A stretch of 64,000 nucleotides of DNA, from positions 930,001 through 994,000 of the forward strand of contig NZ_CP013747.1 of NCBI RefSeq assembly GCF_001484605.1, given 5' to 3'. The notes beneath the pieces are model-generated. The model did no database searches. It was not told the origin of the DNA and was given only the letters and a program-made list of their open reading frames with translations. The DNA comes from Pseudarthrobacter sulfonivorans (GTDB taxonomy: Bacteria; Actinomycetota; Actinomycetes; Actinomycetales; Micrococcaceae). Numbering within the stretch: position 1 is the stretch's first letter; every line of letters starts with the position of its first letter. The position numbers and the translations under genes are program-made. Below, in pieces: positions 39,352 through 46,997 of this stretch.

Positions 39352-39999
39352 ATGACCGCGCTGACTTCCATCTGGCCCCTCTTCGGCCTCAAGCTGACCA
39401 CGCCCCGACTGGTGCTGCGTCCCATCGCCGACGCCGATATTCCCGCCGCAGTTGCAGCGGCCGCCAGCGGAGTCCACGAACCTGGATTGAGCCCCTTCAG
39501 CACTCCATGGACGGAACTGCCGGCGGAAGCATTAGGGCACAACATGGCGCAGTGGTACTGGCGCTGCCGCAGCCAGGCCACACCCGAGGACTGGACCCTG
39601 CTCCTGGGCATCTGGTACCAGGACGAATTCATCGGCTGCCAGGACATCGGCGCCAAGGACTTTGCCACCCTCAAAACCGTCAGTACCGGCTCCTGGCTCA
39701 AGCAGTCCCTCCACGGCCAAGGGCTCGGCACGGAGATGCGGGCCGCCGTCGCGCTTTACGCGTTCGACTGGCTCGGCGCCGAAGTGGCCGAATCCGAAGC
39801 CGCCGCCTGGAACGCCGCCTCCCTGGGCGTGTCCCGCTCCCTCGGCTACGAACTCAACGGCACCAACAGGCAATCCTGGGGCGGCAAGGCCGTCGAAGTC
39901 CAAAAAGTGCGCCTCACCCCCGCAACCTTCAAACGCCCCGACTGGACCCTCCAAGTGAAAGGCCACGAAGCAGCAGTTAAGCACCTCGGCGTCGGCTAG
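39352..39999 (+). CDS. GNAT family N-acetyltransferase (RimJ/RimL-like)
   Basis: A 215-residue protein with the GNAT_3 fold: TTPRLVLRPIADADIPAAV at the start, STGSWLKQSLHGQGLGTEMR as the acetyl-CoA loop (Q/RxxGxG/A), and AWNAASLGVSRSLGYELNG at the end. It probably acetylates an amino group of a small molecule or protein N-terminus; the substrate is unknown. A large inverted repeat lies just downstream. Confidence 0.87.
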   Translation: MTALTSIWPLFGLKLTTPRLVLRPIADADIPAAVAAAASGVHEPGLSPFSTPWTELPAEALGHNMAQWYWRCRSQATPEDWTLLLGIWYQDEFIGCQDIGAKDFATLKTVSTGSWLKQSLHGQGLGTEMRAAVALYAFDWLGAEVAESEAAAWNAASLGVSRSLGYELNGTNRQSWGGKAVEVQKVRLTPATFKRPDWTLQVKGHEAAVKHLGVG

Positions 40000-40036
40000 T
40001 GCGCCGTGTAGTGGCTCGGTTCGTCCGCCCCGAGCA

Positions 40037-40289
40037 CTTCGCCGTCGCTTAGACACCTCCCGCCGCGCGGCTACGGTCGCTGGGCGACCTTCGCCACCCT
40101 CTGGTCGGCGATGCGCTCCTACGCGAAGCACTAGGGGCGGACGTGTGCGTAGGCGCGGTTCTCTTGACGAACGGCGCGCTCTAGTCGGGTTACGGACCTT
40201 CTCGTAGGAGCGCATCGCGACGCATCGGCCGCCGGAGGTCGCCCAGCGACGGAGGCGGCCCTATGCGTTGTGTCTAAGCGACGGAGAAG
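40037..40289. repeat. Large imperfect inverted repeat (arms ~92 bp, spacer ~69 bp)
   Basis: Arms 40037-40128 and 40198-40289 are imperfect reverse complements. The outer 20 bp matches almost exactly (a CGTCGCTTAGACAC block). Further in, GTCGCTGGGCGACCT and GCGATGCGCTCCTACG blocks match, separated by small insertions and divergent stretches. It lies in a 342-bp non-coding gap between convergent genes. It could fold as a long hairpin RNA or DNA cruciform, or be a MITE-like element. No coding region is visible. Confidence 0.8.
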
Positions 40290-40320
40290 GGCCGTGGCCC
40301 GACGAACCGGACCACGGCCC
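40289..40320 (-). terminator. Terminator hairpin of the PIN-PhoH gene
   Basis: A 9-bp stem (GGGCCGTGG at 40289-40297 with CCACGGCCC at 40312-40320) lies 21 bp past the stop of the minus-strand gene. It runs into TTCTCC. It may terminate that transcript. Confidence 0.6.
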
Positions 40321-40341
40321 CTCACCTAACGGAACGCAGGT

Positions 40342-41772
40342 CTAGATTTCGGCGCCTTCGAGGAGCTCTGTTACCAGGGCTGCTATGGGTGAGCGCTCTG
40401 AGCGGGTGAGGGTGATGTGGCCGAAGAGCGGGTGTCCTTTCAGGGTTTCGACGACGGCGGCGATTCCGTCGTGCCGGCCGACGCGCAGGTTGTCACGCTG
40501 GGCGACGTCGTGGGTGAGGACGATCTTGGAGTTCTGGCCGATGCGGCTCATCACGGTGAGGAGGACGTTCTTCTCGAGTGACTGGGCCTCGTCGACGATC
40601 ACGAAGGCGTCGTGCAGGGAACGGCCGCGGATGTGGGTCAGCGGCATGACCTCGAGCATGCCGCGGTCCATAACTTCTTCCACGACTTCCTGGCTGACCA
40701 GGGCACCGAGCGTATCAAAGACCGCCTGGGCCCAGGGGTTCATCTTTTCCGACTCGGAGCCGGGCAGGTAGCCAAGTTCCTGTCCACCCACGGCGTAGAG
40801 CGGACGGAAGACGATCACCTTGCGGTGCTCACGGCGTTCCAGCACGGCTTCCAGGCCGGCACACAGGGCCAGCGCGGATTTGCCGGTGCCGGCCCGTCCG
40901 CCAACCGAAACGATTCCGACGGCGGGGTCCATCAGCATGTCGATGGCGAGCCGCTGTTCCGCCGATCGTCCGTGGAGCCCGAATACGTCCCGGTCCCCCT
41001 TGACCAGCCGCACCTGCTTGTCAGCGCCCACCCGGCCCAGGGCTGAGCCCCGGTTGGAGAGGATCACCAGCCCGGTGTTGACCGGCATTTCCGCGGCTGC
41101 GGGAATGAAGACGGGCTCGTGGCCGTACAGGGTGGAAATTTCGTCCTCACTGGCCTCGACCTCCGCGACGCCGGTCCAGCCCGAATCCTTGACCAGTTCG
41201 TTGCGGTATTCGTCCGCAGTGAGTCCCATGGCGGAGGCCTTGACCCGCATCGGGAGATCCTTCGAAACCACGGTGACGTTCCGGCCTTCATTGGCCAGGT
41301 TCTTGGCCACAGCCAGGATGCGGCTGTCGTTGTCGCCACTGCGGAAACCCAAGGGGAGCACCTCGGCGGAAATGTGGTTCAGCTCCACCAGAAGGGTGCC
41401 GCCCTCGTTTCCGATGGGGATGGGTTTGCTCAAGCCACCGTGTTTCACCCGGAGATCATCGAGCAGCCGGAGCGCCTTGCGGGCAAAGTAGCCCAGTTCG
41501 GGGTCGTGCCGTTTCCCCTCAAGTTCCGTGATGACAACGATCGGAACAATGACTTCGTGCTCGGCGAAGCGCAGCAGCGCCCGTGGATCCGAGAGCAGGA
41601 CGGAGGTGTCAATGACGAACGTGCTAATGGTGGCGTCCCTTCCGGAGACAGCAAAACCGGCCGCAGATGTTTCGTCTGCTGCACCGGTTTGTGAGGTGGC
41701 TCGCGTGGCGCGAGAGGTAGCTTTCTGTCCCTGGTCAAAAACGGCTTCGGGCAGTTGTTCAGAATTAGCCAC
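40342..41772 (-). CDS. PIN-PhoH family protein (PhoH2-like)
   Basis: Length is 476 residues from GTG 41772, chosen for the GGAG 5 nt upstream. An N-terminal PIN ribonuclease domain ([46 protein letters not shown]) is fused to a C-terminal PhoH ATPase domain with Walker [16 protein letters not shown] and Walker [12 protein letters not shown]. The M. tuberculosis relative PhoH2 (Rv1095) unwinds and cleaves RNA and is paired with a small upstream antitoxin-like gene, phoAT. No equivalent small gene is visible here. The first 50 residues are low-complexity. Confidence 0.9.
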   Translation of the reverse strand: MANSEQLPEAVFDQGQKATSRATRATSQTGAADETSAAGFAVSGRDATISTFVIDTSVLLSDPRALLRFAEHEVIVPIVVITELEGKRHDPELGYFARKALRLLDDLRVKHGGLSKPIPIGNEGGTLLVELNHISAEVLPLGFRSGDNDSRILAVAKNLANEGRNVTVVSKDLPMRVKASAMGLTADEYRNELVKDSGWTGVAEVEASEDEISTLYGHEPVFIPAAAEMPVNTGLVILSNRGSALGRVGADKQVRLVKGDRDVFGLHGRSAEQRLAIDMLMDPAVGIVSVGGRAGTGKSALALCAGLEAVLERREHRKVIVFRPLYAVGGQELGYLPGSESEKMNPWAQAVFDTLGALVSQEVVEEVMDRGMLEVMPLTHIRGRSLHDAFVIVDEAQSLEKNVLLTVMSRIGQNSKIVLTHDVAQRDNLRVGRHDGIAAVVETLKGHPLFGHITLTRSERSPIAALVTELLEGAEI

Positions 41773-42012
41773 ATCGACTCCAGCCCCGGGCACGCCCGGA
41801 ATTGTTATTGGTGAGGCGGCTCGGCCTGGAGGCCGGGTCCGGCCTCCCATACAACCGGTGCGAAATTCGCTCCATGTACTGGCCTCCCCGATCAGCCGGC
41901 GTTTTTGCCTGCTGATGGATATAACGTAAATCCTTGCCCAGTAATTTCCGGTGCCATCCGTCGGCGATTCCTGTTGCCGGCTTGTGAATTCCGGATGAAC
42001 GGACCGGCCGGA

Positions 42013-42813
42013 TCAGGTCCCGAAGCGCCGCTGCCTGCCGGCGTAGTCCCGAAGGGCGCGGAGGAAGTCCACTTTTCGGAAGGCGGGCCACAAGGCCTCG
42101 CAGAAGTAGAACTCGCTGTACGCGCTCTGCCACATCAGGAACCCGGACAGCCGCTGCTCCCCGGAGGTTCTGATCACCAGGTCCGGATCCGGCTGGCCGC
42201 GCGTGTAGAGGAAACGGGAAATATCGTCCACGGACAGGGTGTCAGCGAGCGCCGAAATGTCAGAGCCCTTGGCGACGGCGTCGTGAAGCAGCTCCCGCAC
42301 GGCGTCAACGATTTCGCGGCGTCCGCCGTAGCCCACCGCAACGTTGACATGGATCTTTTCGCGTACCGGAGTGCGGGCAGTGAGCTTGTTGAGCCGTTCC
42401 GCCAGGTAGTCGGGCAAGAGCTCGGGGGCGCCCATGGCGTTGACCGAGATGTTGGCGTCATCGTCCAGGCGGTCCAGGGTGTTGGCAATGATCCCCATCA
42501 GAAGGTCCAGCTCCTCGCTGGACCGGCTCATGTTGTCCGTGGACAGCATGTAGAGCGTGACCACCTTGACCCCAAGCTCCTGGCACCATCCGAGGAATTC
42601 ATGGATCTTGTCCGCGCCGGCCTGGTGGCCCTGGCTGGTGGGTGCGTTGAACTGTTTGGCCCAGCGGCGGTTGCCATCCACCATCACGCCGATGTGATTG
42701 GGAATGCGGCCGCCGGCCAACTCGCTGAGCAGCCGCCTCTCGTAGAAGCCATAAAGGAACCCGCGCAATTCCACGAGGAGACTCACCTGACTTCCGTTGC
42801 TGTTCGACGGCAT
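42013..42813 (-). CDS. uppS: Cis-prenyltransferase / isoprenyl diphosphate synthase (Rv1086-like)
   Basis: A 266-residue undecaprenyl-diphosphate-synthase-family enzyme: IPNHIGVMVDGNRRWAKQ carries the catalytic Asp, then TLYMLSTDNMSRSSEEL, and the C-terminal DPDLVIRTSGEQRLSGFLMWQSAYSEF. The VDGNRRW form (rather than MDGNGRW) matches the Rv1086 Z-farnesyl diphosphate synthase branch. The product may therefore be a short Z-prenyl primer for longer carriers rather than the C55 lipid itself. It diverges from trhA, as Rv1086 does from Rv1085c. Confidence 0.9.
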   Translation of the reverse strand: MPSNSNGSQVSLLVELRGFLYGFYERRLLSELAGGRIPNHIGVMVDGNRRWAKQFNAPTSQGHQAGADKIHEFLGWCQELGVKVVTLYMLSTDNMSRSSEELDLLMGIIANTLDRLDDDANISVNAMGAPELLPDYLAERLNKLTARTPVREKIHVNVAVGYGGRREIVDAVRELLHDAVAKGSDISALADTLSVDDISRFLYTRGQPDPDLVIRTSGEQRLSGFLMWQSAYSEFYFCEALWPAFRKVDFLRALRDYAGRQRRFGT

Positions 42814-42884
42814 TGCACATCCTAGGCTACCGCCCGGGACCGGGACCGGCGTGACGGGACGTTCCCGGATGACCTGCCATGATT

Positions 42885-42900
42885 GTTACCCATGAGTAAC
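42885..42900. promoter_or_regulatory. Small inverted repeat upstream of trhA
   Basis: GTTAC-N6-GTAAC is a perfect 5-bp inverted repeat in the promoter gap between divergent uppS and trhA, 29 bp before the trhA ATG. It may be an operator; the regulator is unknown. Confidence 0.35.
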
Positions 42901-42928
42901 TTATCCAAAGAGAGGATATTCTGAAGCC

Positions 42929-43651
42929 ATGAACAGCCAGACTCCTGACGGCCCCCGCGCGCCCTCGGCGGACCACGGCCACAGCCCCTTGAACGACGCC
43001 GCCGTCCGGCTGGCCGAGCTCCTGATGATCAAGCCCAAGTGGCGCGGCTGGATCCACACCGTCACGGCTCCGTTGGCCCTGGCAGCGGGCCTCGTCCTCG
43101 TGGTCCTCGCCCCCACTACGGACCGTAAGATCACCTCGGCCATCTACGCTGCCACCGGCGTCCTGCTTTTTGGCATCAGTGCCATCTACCACCGCGGCAA
43201 CTGGTCGCCGGGCGTGAAGATTGTCCTCAAACGCCTGGACCACACCAACATCATGCTGGTCATCGCCGGCAGCTATACTCCCCTGGCCTGGTCGCTGCTG
43301 GAACAGCCCAAGGCGGTCCTGCTGCTCTGGGTCATCTGGTCCGGGGCCATTCTCGGCGTCCTGTTCCGGCTGCTGTGGACGGATGCGCCGCGCTGGCTAT
43401 ACGTGCCCATCTACATCGCACTGGGCTGCGGGTCGCTGTTCTACCTGCCTGAGTTCTTCGCGGCCAGCGTCCCCGCCGCCGTCCTCATCTGTGTGGGCGG
43501 CGTACTGTACATCACCGGCGCCGTGTTCTACGCGCTGAAGAAACCCAACTTCAGCTACGAACACTTTGGCTTCCACGAACTCTTCCATGCCCTGACGGTC
43601 CTGGCCTTCGCAGCACATTTCACGGCGATCGCCATCGCAGTCCTCAGCTGA
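42929..43651 (+). CDS. trhA: PAQR family membrane protein TrhA (hemolysin III-like)
   Basis: A 240-residue protein with seven hydrophobic helices. Motifs of the bacterial PAQR family are present: FGISAIYHRGNWSPGVK (with the metal-binding His/Asp pattern), LDHTNIMLVIAGSYTPLAW and the C-terminal YEHFGFHELFHALTVLAFAAHF. TrhA in other bacteria maintains membrane energetics and fluidity; the old hemolysin III name is misleading. The M. tuberculosis orthologue is Rv1085c. Confidence 0.93.
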   Translation: MNSQTPDGPRAPSADHGHSPLNDAAVRLAELLMIKPKWRGWIHTVTAPLALAAGLVLVVLAPTTDRKITSAIYAATGVLLFGISAIYHRGNWSPGVKIVLKRLDHTNIMLVIAGSYTPLAWSLLEQPKAVLLLWVIWSGAILGVLFRLLWTDAPRWLYVPIYIALGCGSLFYLPEFFAASVPAAVLICVGGVLYITGAVFYALKKPNFSYEHFGFHELFHALTVLAFAAHFTAIAIAVLS

Positions 43652-43689
43652 ACTGTTGAGGCCGGTAGGAACACGGGGTCCGGCCCGCT

Positions 43690-44049
43690 TCAGTCGCGGG
43701 GCTGGGGCCGGTCGGCGGCCTGGCCGTGACCGTTGTCTTCGAGGCCTGCCTTGTCGCCGGACGCATCCGTGTCGCCGGCAACACCGAGGCCGTCGTGGCC
43801 GTCCGCAGCTTCAATGTCCGCGGCCTCGGCCGCTGCCTGGCGTTCCTCTTCCACCTGCGCCCGGTAGCGGACGCGGCGGATGCGGCGGACCATGTCCACA
43901 ATCAGCAGCGTGGTGGCCAGCACAAAGAAAGCCGTCATGATGAAGCCCCACAGGCCCGGGGTGATTTGGTCCTCGGAGATGCCCTCACGCAGGCCAGGCG
44001 TCGGCAGCGGTGAGGGGGTGGTTGTCAGGGCGAGGAGCAAGTGGTGCAC
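43690..44049 (-). CDS. Small membrane protein (Rv1083-like)
   Basis: A 119-residue protein. A short exported N-terminus is followed by one membrane helix (GFIMTAFFVLATTLLIVDMVRRIRRVRYR) and a long acidic, low-complexity cytoplasmic tail. It lies immediately downstream of mca on the same strand, the position of the small conserved gene Rv1083 beside mca (Rv1082) in mycobacteria. Function unknown. The placement implies some link to mycothiol detoxification or simply shared transcription. Confidence 0.75.
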   Translation of the reverse strand: MHHLLLALTTTPSPLPTPGLREGISEDQITPGLWGFIMTAFFVLATTLLIVDMVRRIRRVRYRAQVEEERQAAAEAADIEAADGHDGLGVAGDTDASGDKAGLEDNGHGQAADRPQPRD

Positions 44050-44163
44050 GGTTCAAACCTTCTGTGGAAACTGATGGGCAGCCGGCCGGGGATTCCGGAC
44101 GCGGGTCCGCGGGACCCGGACCAGCCCACAGCTTTTCTACACGGCATAGAATATGCTGCCGCT

Positions 44164-45069
44164 CTATCTTAGCCCGGCGAAAAGGTCCTTTTCGGGCAAT
44201 TCCGCGGGGACCCTGGACTCGATCAGCGAGTAGTCTTCCCACGGCCACACGCGGCGCTGCATCTCGGCCGACACGGCAAAGAAGAACCCCAACGGATCAA
44301 CCTGCGTCCGGTGCGCGCGGAGTGCGTCGTCGCGGGCCTCAAAAAAGTCCCCGCAGTCGATCTGCGTGGTGGTGGCATGGGCACCCTGCGGCGGGGTGTG
44401 GCCTTCCGCGTCCGTTTCCAGCCACGCGGCCAGGCGCTGGGCGTACGGGGACTGCAGGCCTGCTTCTTCCAGGGCAAAATGCAGTGCGCGGAACCGGTCC
44501 GGGCTGAAGGCCCTGTCGTAATAGAGCTTGCTGGGTTCCCAGGCCGCTCCGGCATCGGGATACCTGCTGGGGTCACCCGCAGCCGCAAATGCCTCCACTG
44601 CCACGCGGTGCGCCATGATGTGGTCCGGGTGCGGGTATCCGCCGTTTTCGTCATAGCTGACGATCACCTGCGGCTTGAAGTCCCGGACCAGCCGCACCAG
44701 CGGCGCCGCGGCGCGCTCCAGCGGCTGGACGGCGAAGGATCCGGCCGGCAGCGGCGGCAGCGGATCGCCCTCGGGCAGCCCGGAGTCCGTGAATCCCAAC
44801 CAGCGCTGCTTGATGCCCAGTACCTTGGCGGCCTGGTCCATTTCCAGCCGGCGCGCGCCGGCCATGTCCCGCTTGGGATGCGGCTCGCCTTCCACGGCAG
44901 GGTTCTGGATGTCTCCGCGGGATCCGTCGGTGCAGGTGGCCACCATGACTTCCACTCCGGCGGCGGCGTACATGGCCATGGTCGCGGCACCCTTGCTGGA
45001 CTCGTCGTCCGGGTGCGCATGAACGGCTAGCAGCCTCAGCGTTGCCGGGGCATTGGTGGACGCTGTCAT
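44164..45069 (-). CDS. mca: Mycothiol S-conjugate amidase Mca
   Basis: Length is 301 residues from ATG 45069 (AAGGAG about 9 nt upstream). A zinc-dependent PIG-L/LmbE-fold amidase that cleaves mycothiol S-conjugates to release mercapturic acids for export. Zinc ligands lie in LLAVHAHPDDES and GGYPHPDHIMAHRVA; the core TCTDGSRGDIQNP, RRLEMDQAAKVLG and GFTDSGLPEGDP favour Mca over the related deacetylase MshB. It is a strong marker that this host makes mycothiol, and so an actinobacterial indicator. Confidence 0.94.
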   Translation of the reverse strand: MTASTNAPATLRLLAVHAHPDDESSKGAATMAMYAAAGVEVMVATCTDGSRGDIQNPAVEGEPHPKRDMAGARRLEMDQAAKVLGIKQRWLGFTDSGLPEGDPLPPLPAGSFAVQPLERAAAPLVRLVRDFKPQVIVSYDENGGYPHPDHIMAHRVAVEAFAAAGDPSRYPDAGAAWEPSKLYYDRAFSPDRFRALHFALEEAGLQSPYAQRLAAWLETDAEGHTPPQGAHATTTQIDCGDFFEARDDALRAHRTQVDPLGFFFAVSAEMQRRVWPWEDYSLIESRVPAELPEKDLFAGLR

Positions 45070-45213
45070 CGAGGACGGCTCCTTATTCTTCTGCGGCTGC
45101 TGTGACGGCCGCTGGACTGAAGGGACTGCATGACTGGACGGACGGGATAGCTGTGCCGGGGGTGCTGATCCGGACCGGACGGCCACGGCCTGGAACCGAA
45201 CTAAACTGGACTG

Positions 45214-45672
45214 GTGACTACCCAGGATCAGCCCGCCGTGTCCCCGCCTGCAGACACTAGCCTAGCCAATCGTTATGGCAGTAAAAAGCAGCCCCTCCCG
45301 CGTGCGGTCAAACGTGGCATTGCCGTAGCGGCGCTGGCGGCCGGAGTGGGGTTTATGGCCTGGGTCTCCACGTCCTCAGCCGGCTCTGACGTAACGTTCA
45401 AGGACATCGGTTTCACCACCATCGATGCCACGGCGGCCGAGGTTGATTTCCAGGTCACCAGGGAACCGGGGACGGCCGTCAAGTGCGCCGTCAAGGCCCT
45501 CGACTCCAAGTTCGCCGTGGTGGGCTGGAAAGTAGTGGACATCCCGCCCGGGGAAGCTGACGGAACGGCCGACGGCGGCAGGACAGTTTCGCAGCGCGTG
45601 ACACTCCGGACGGAGTCCCTGTCCGTTTCCGGTGTAGTGGACGACTGCTGGATTCCGGGTGCCGGTACGTAG
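45214..45672 (+). CDS. DUF4307 family membrane protein
   Basis: A 152-residue protein with a short cytoplasmic N-terminus containing LANRYG, one membrane helix (GIAVAALAAGVGFMAWVST) and an exported domain with the family features FQVTREPGTAVKCAVKALDSKFAVVGWKVVDIPPG. The counterpart in M. tuberculosis (Rv1081c) also sits between mca and greA. Function unknown. Confidence 0.88.
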   Translation: MTTQDQPAVSPPADTSLANRYGSKKQPLPRAVKRGIAVAALAAGVGFMAWVSTSSAGSDVTFKDIGFTTIDATAAEVDFQVTREPGTAVKCAVKALDSKFAVVGWKVVDIPPGEADGTADGGRTVSQRVTLRTESLSVSGVVDDCWIPGAGT

Positions 45673-45700
45673 CGCCGTGTGATCTATGCCCCATCCCGGG

Positions 45701-45729
45701 TTGGGTATGTCCAGAGTTTTGACTACAAT
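45701..45729 (+). promoter_or_regulatory. Likely sigma-70 promoter of greA
   Basis: A -35 element TTGGGT (45701-45706) and a -10 element TACAAT (45724-45729) are separated by 17 bp. It lies 95 bp before the greA start and leaves a structured leader. Confidence 0.55.
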
Positions 45730-45743
45730 GGGTCAATACCTTT

Positions 45744-45798
45744 ACCCCGCTGAGCTGGTTGCTGAGTTCCATAAGTGGCCACCGTTGCGGGGTCTTTT
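45744..45798 (+). promoter_or_regulatory. Terminator-like hairpin in the greA leader (possible attenuator)
   Basis: ACCCCGC (45744-45750) pairs with GCGGGGT (45787-45793), which is followed directly by CTTTT. The hairpin ends 26 bp before the greA start, inside the presumed transcript. It would be a conventional terminator were it not in a leader. In E. coli the greA leader also carries a terminator that yields the GraL RNA. Confidence 0.5.
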
Positions 45799-45824
45799 GC
45801 ATGTACGACCATTAGGAGAAGTCC

Positions 45825-46319
45825 GTGTCTACCACCAACAGCGCGCCTGCAGCCTGGCTCACCCAGGAAGCTTTTGACCGCCTGAAGGCAGAGCTGGACC
45901 ACCTTTCCGGCCCTGGCCGTGCGGAGATTGTCCAGAAGATTGAAGCTGCCCGGCAGGAGGGCGACCTGAAGGAAAATGGCGGCTACCATGCGGCCAAAGA
46001 AGAGCAGGGCAAGATCGAAGCCCGGATCCGCCAGCTGACGGCCCTTCTGCGCGATGCCCACGTGGGCGAGTCCCCCGCTGACGACGGCATTGTGGAGCCC
46101 GGCATGCTCGTTGTTGCCCGGATCGCAGGCGACGAAGAGACATTCCTGCTGGGGTCCCGCGAAATCGCCGGCGATTCAGACCTGGACGTGTTCAGTGAGA
46201 AGTCACCCCTCGGCGCCGCAATCGTCGGCCACAAAGAGGGCGCGAAGCTCAGCTACACGGCTCCGAACGGCAAGGACATCACGGTGGAAATCCTCTCCGC
46301 CAAGCCTTACGCAGGCTGA
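45825..46319 (+). CDS. greA: Transcription elongation factor GreA
   Basis: A 164-residue factor that rescues backtracked RNA polymerase by stimulating transcript cleavage. An N-terminal coiled coil carries the catalytic acidic tip (GDLKENGGYHAAKEEQGKIEAR). The C-terminal domain includes ESPADDGIVEPGMLVVARIAG and the final SPLGAAIVGHKEGAKLSY. The GTG start has AGGAGAAG upstream. A likely promoter and a terminator-like leader hairpin precede it. Length matches the family. Confidence 0.95.
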   Translation: MSTTNSAPAAWLTQEAFDRLKAELDHLSGPGRAEIVQKIEAARQEGDLKENGGYHAAKEEQGKIEARIRQLTALLRDAHVGESPADDGIVEPGMLVVARIAGDEETFLLGSREIAGDSDLDVFSEKSPLGAAIVGHKEGAKLSYTAPNGKDITVEILSAKPYAG

Positions 46320-46357
46320 CGCTTCACACTGATCGTTCAGGCCAACCAAGCCTGGCC

Positions 46358-46387
46358 AACGCCGGTCCCCGTCAGGGGGCCGGCGTT
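46358..46387 (+). terminator. Terminator after greA
   Basis: A 13-bp stem (46358-46370 with 46375-46387, including one G-T wobble) around a 4-nt loop lies in the gap between convergent greA and the rhomboid gene. It overlaps the rhomboid gene end. It is followed by CTTGCG, a weak U-tract. Confidence 0.6.
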
Positions 46388-46989
46388 CTTGCGTGCTTGG
46401 GGCGCAGCAACAGGGCAGCGACAACTCCGCCTGCCGCTCCGCCGAGGTGCGCCTGCCAGGAGATGTAGCTGCCCATGATGGGCAGCACCCCCAGCAGGAT
46501 GCCGCCATAGACCATAAACAGCACCACGGCGAGCAGAATCTGGCGCCAGCTGTGGTTGAAGAAACCCCGCACCAGGAGGAAGGCGAACAATCCGAAAACC
46601 AGGCCGGAGGCGCCAATGGTGATGCCGCCGTCGCCAATCAGCCACACTGTCAGTCCTGAGCCCAGCCAGCTGAACCCGAGGGCCGTCAGGAACACCCTCA
46701 CTCCGGAGAGGAACACCAGGAAGCCGAAGACGATCAGGGGAAGGGCATTGGACAGCAGGTGGTTCAGATTGGCGTGCAGCAGCGGGAACGTCAGGATGTC
46801 CAGAAGCCCGTCCGCGGACCGGGGCCTGAGCCCGAAAGTCCGGTTCAGGGCATGCAGGGTCAGCATGTTGATCAGTTCGATCACAAAGAGCACGGCCACA
46901 AAGCCGCCGGCCACCAACAGCCCGCCTTTCGCCCGCGAGGCTGTGGTTTCCCGGTTCCGCGGCTTTCCGTCCCCCGTCGCGTCAAGCAT
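46372..46989 (-). CDS. Rhomboid family intramembrane serine protease
   Basis: Length is 205 residues from ATG 46989 (AGGAG 5 nt upstream). About six hydrophobic helices. The rhomboid catalytic dyad is visible: Ser in TIGASGLVFGLFAF and His in SWQAHLGGAAGG. Before that, FPLLHANLNHLLSNALPL is the conserved HxxxN region. It would cut transmembrane substrates in the lipid bilayer; targets are unknown. It begins 8 bp past the ilvA stop on the same strand, so they are probably co-transcribed. Confidence 0.92.
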   Translation of the reverse strand: MLDATGDGKPRNRETTASRAKGGLLVAGGFVAVLFVIELINMLTLHALNRTFGLRPRSADGLLDILTFPLLHANLNHLLSNALPLIVFGFLVFLSGVRVFLTALGFSWLGSGLTVWLIGDGGITIGASGLVFGLFAFLLVRGFFNHSWRQILLAVVLFMVYGGILLGVLPIMGSYISWQAHLGGAAGGVVAALLLRPKHARTPAP

Positions 46990-46997
46990 GGCTGCTC

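Noticed and set aside
40037..40289. Reading the large inverted repeat as an ordinary terminator
   Set aside because: Its arms are about 92 bp with a 69-bp spacer; the smaller hairpin at 40289-40320 is a better terminator.
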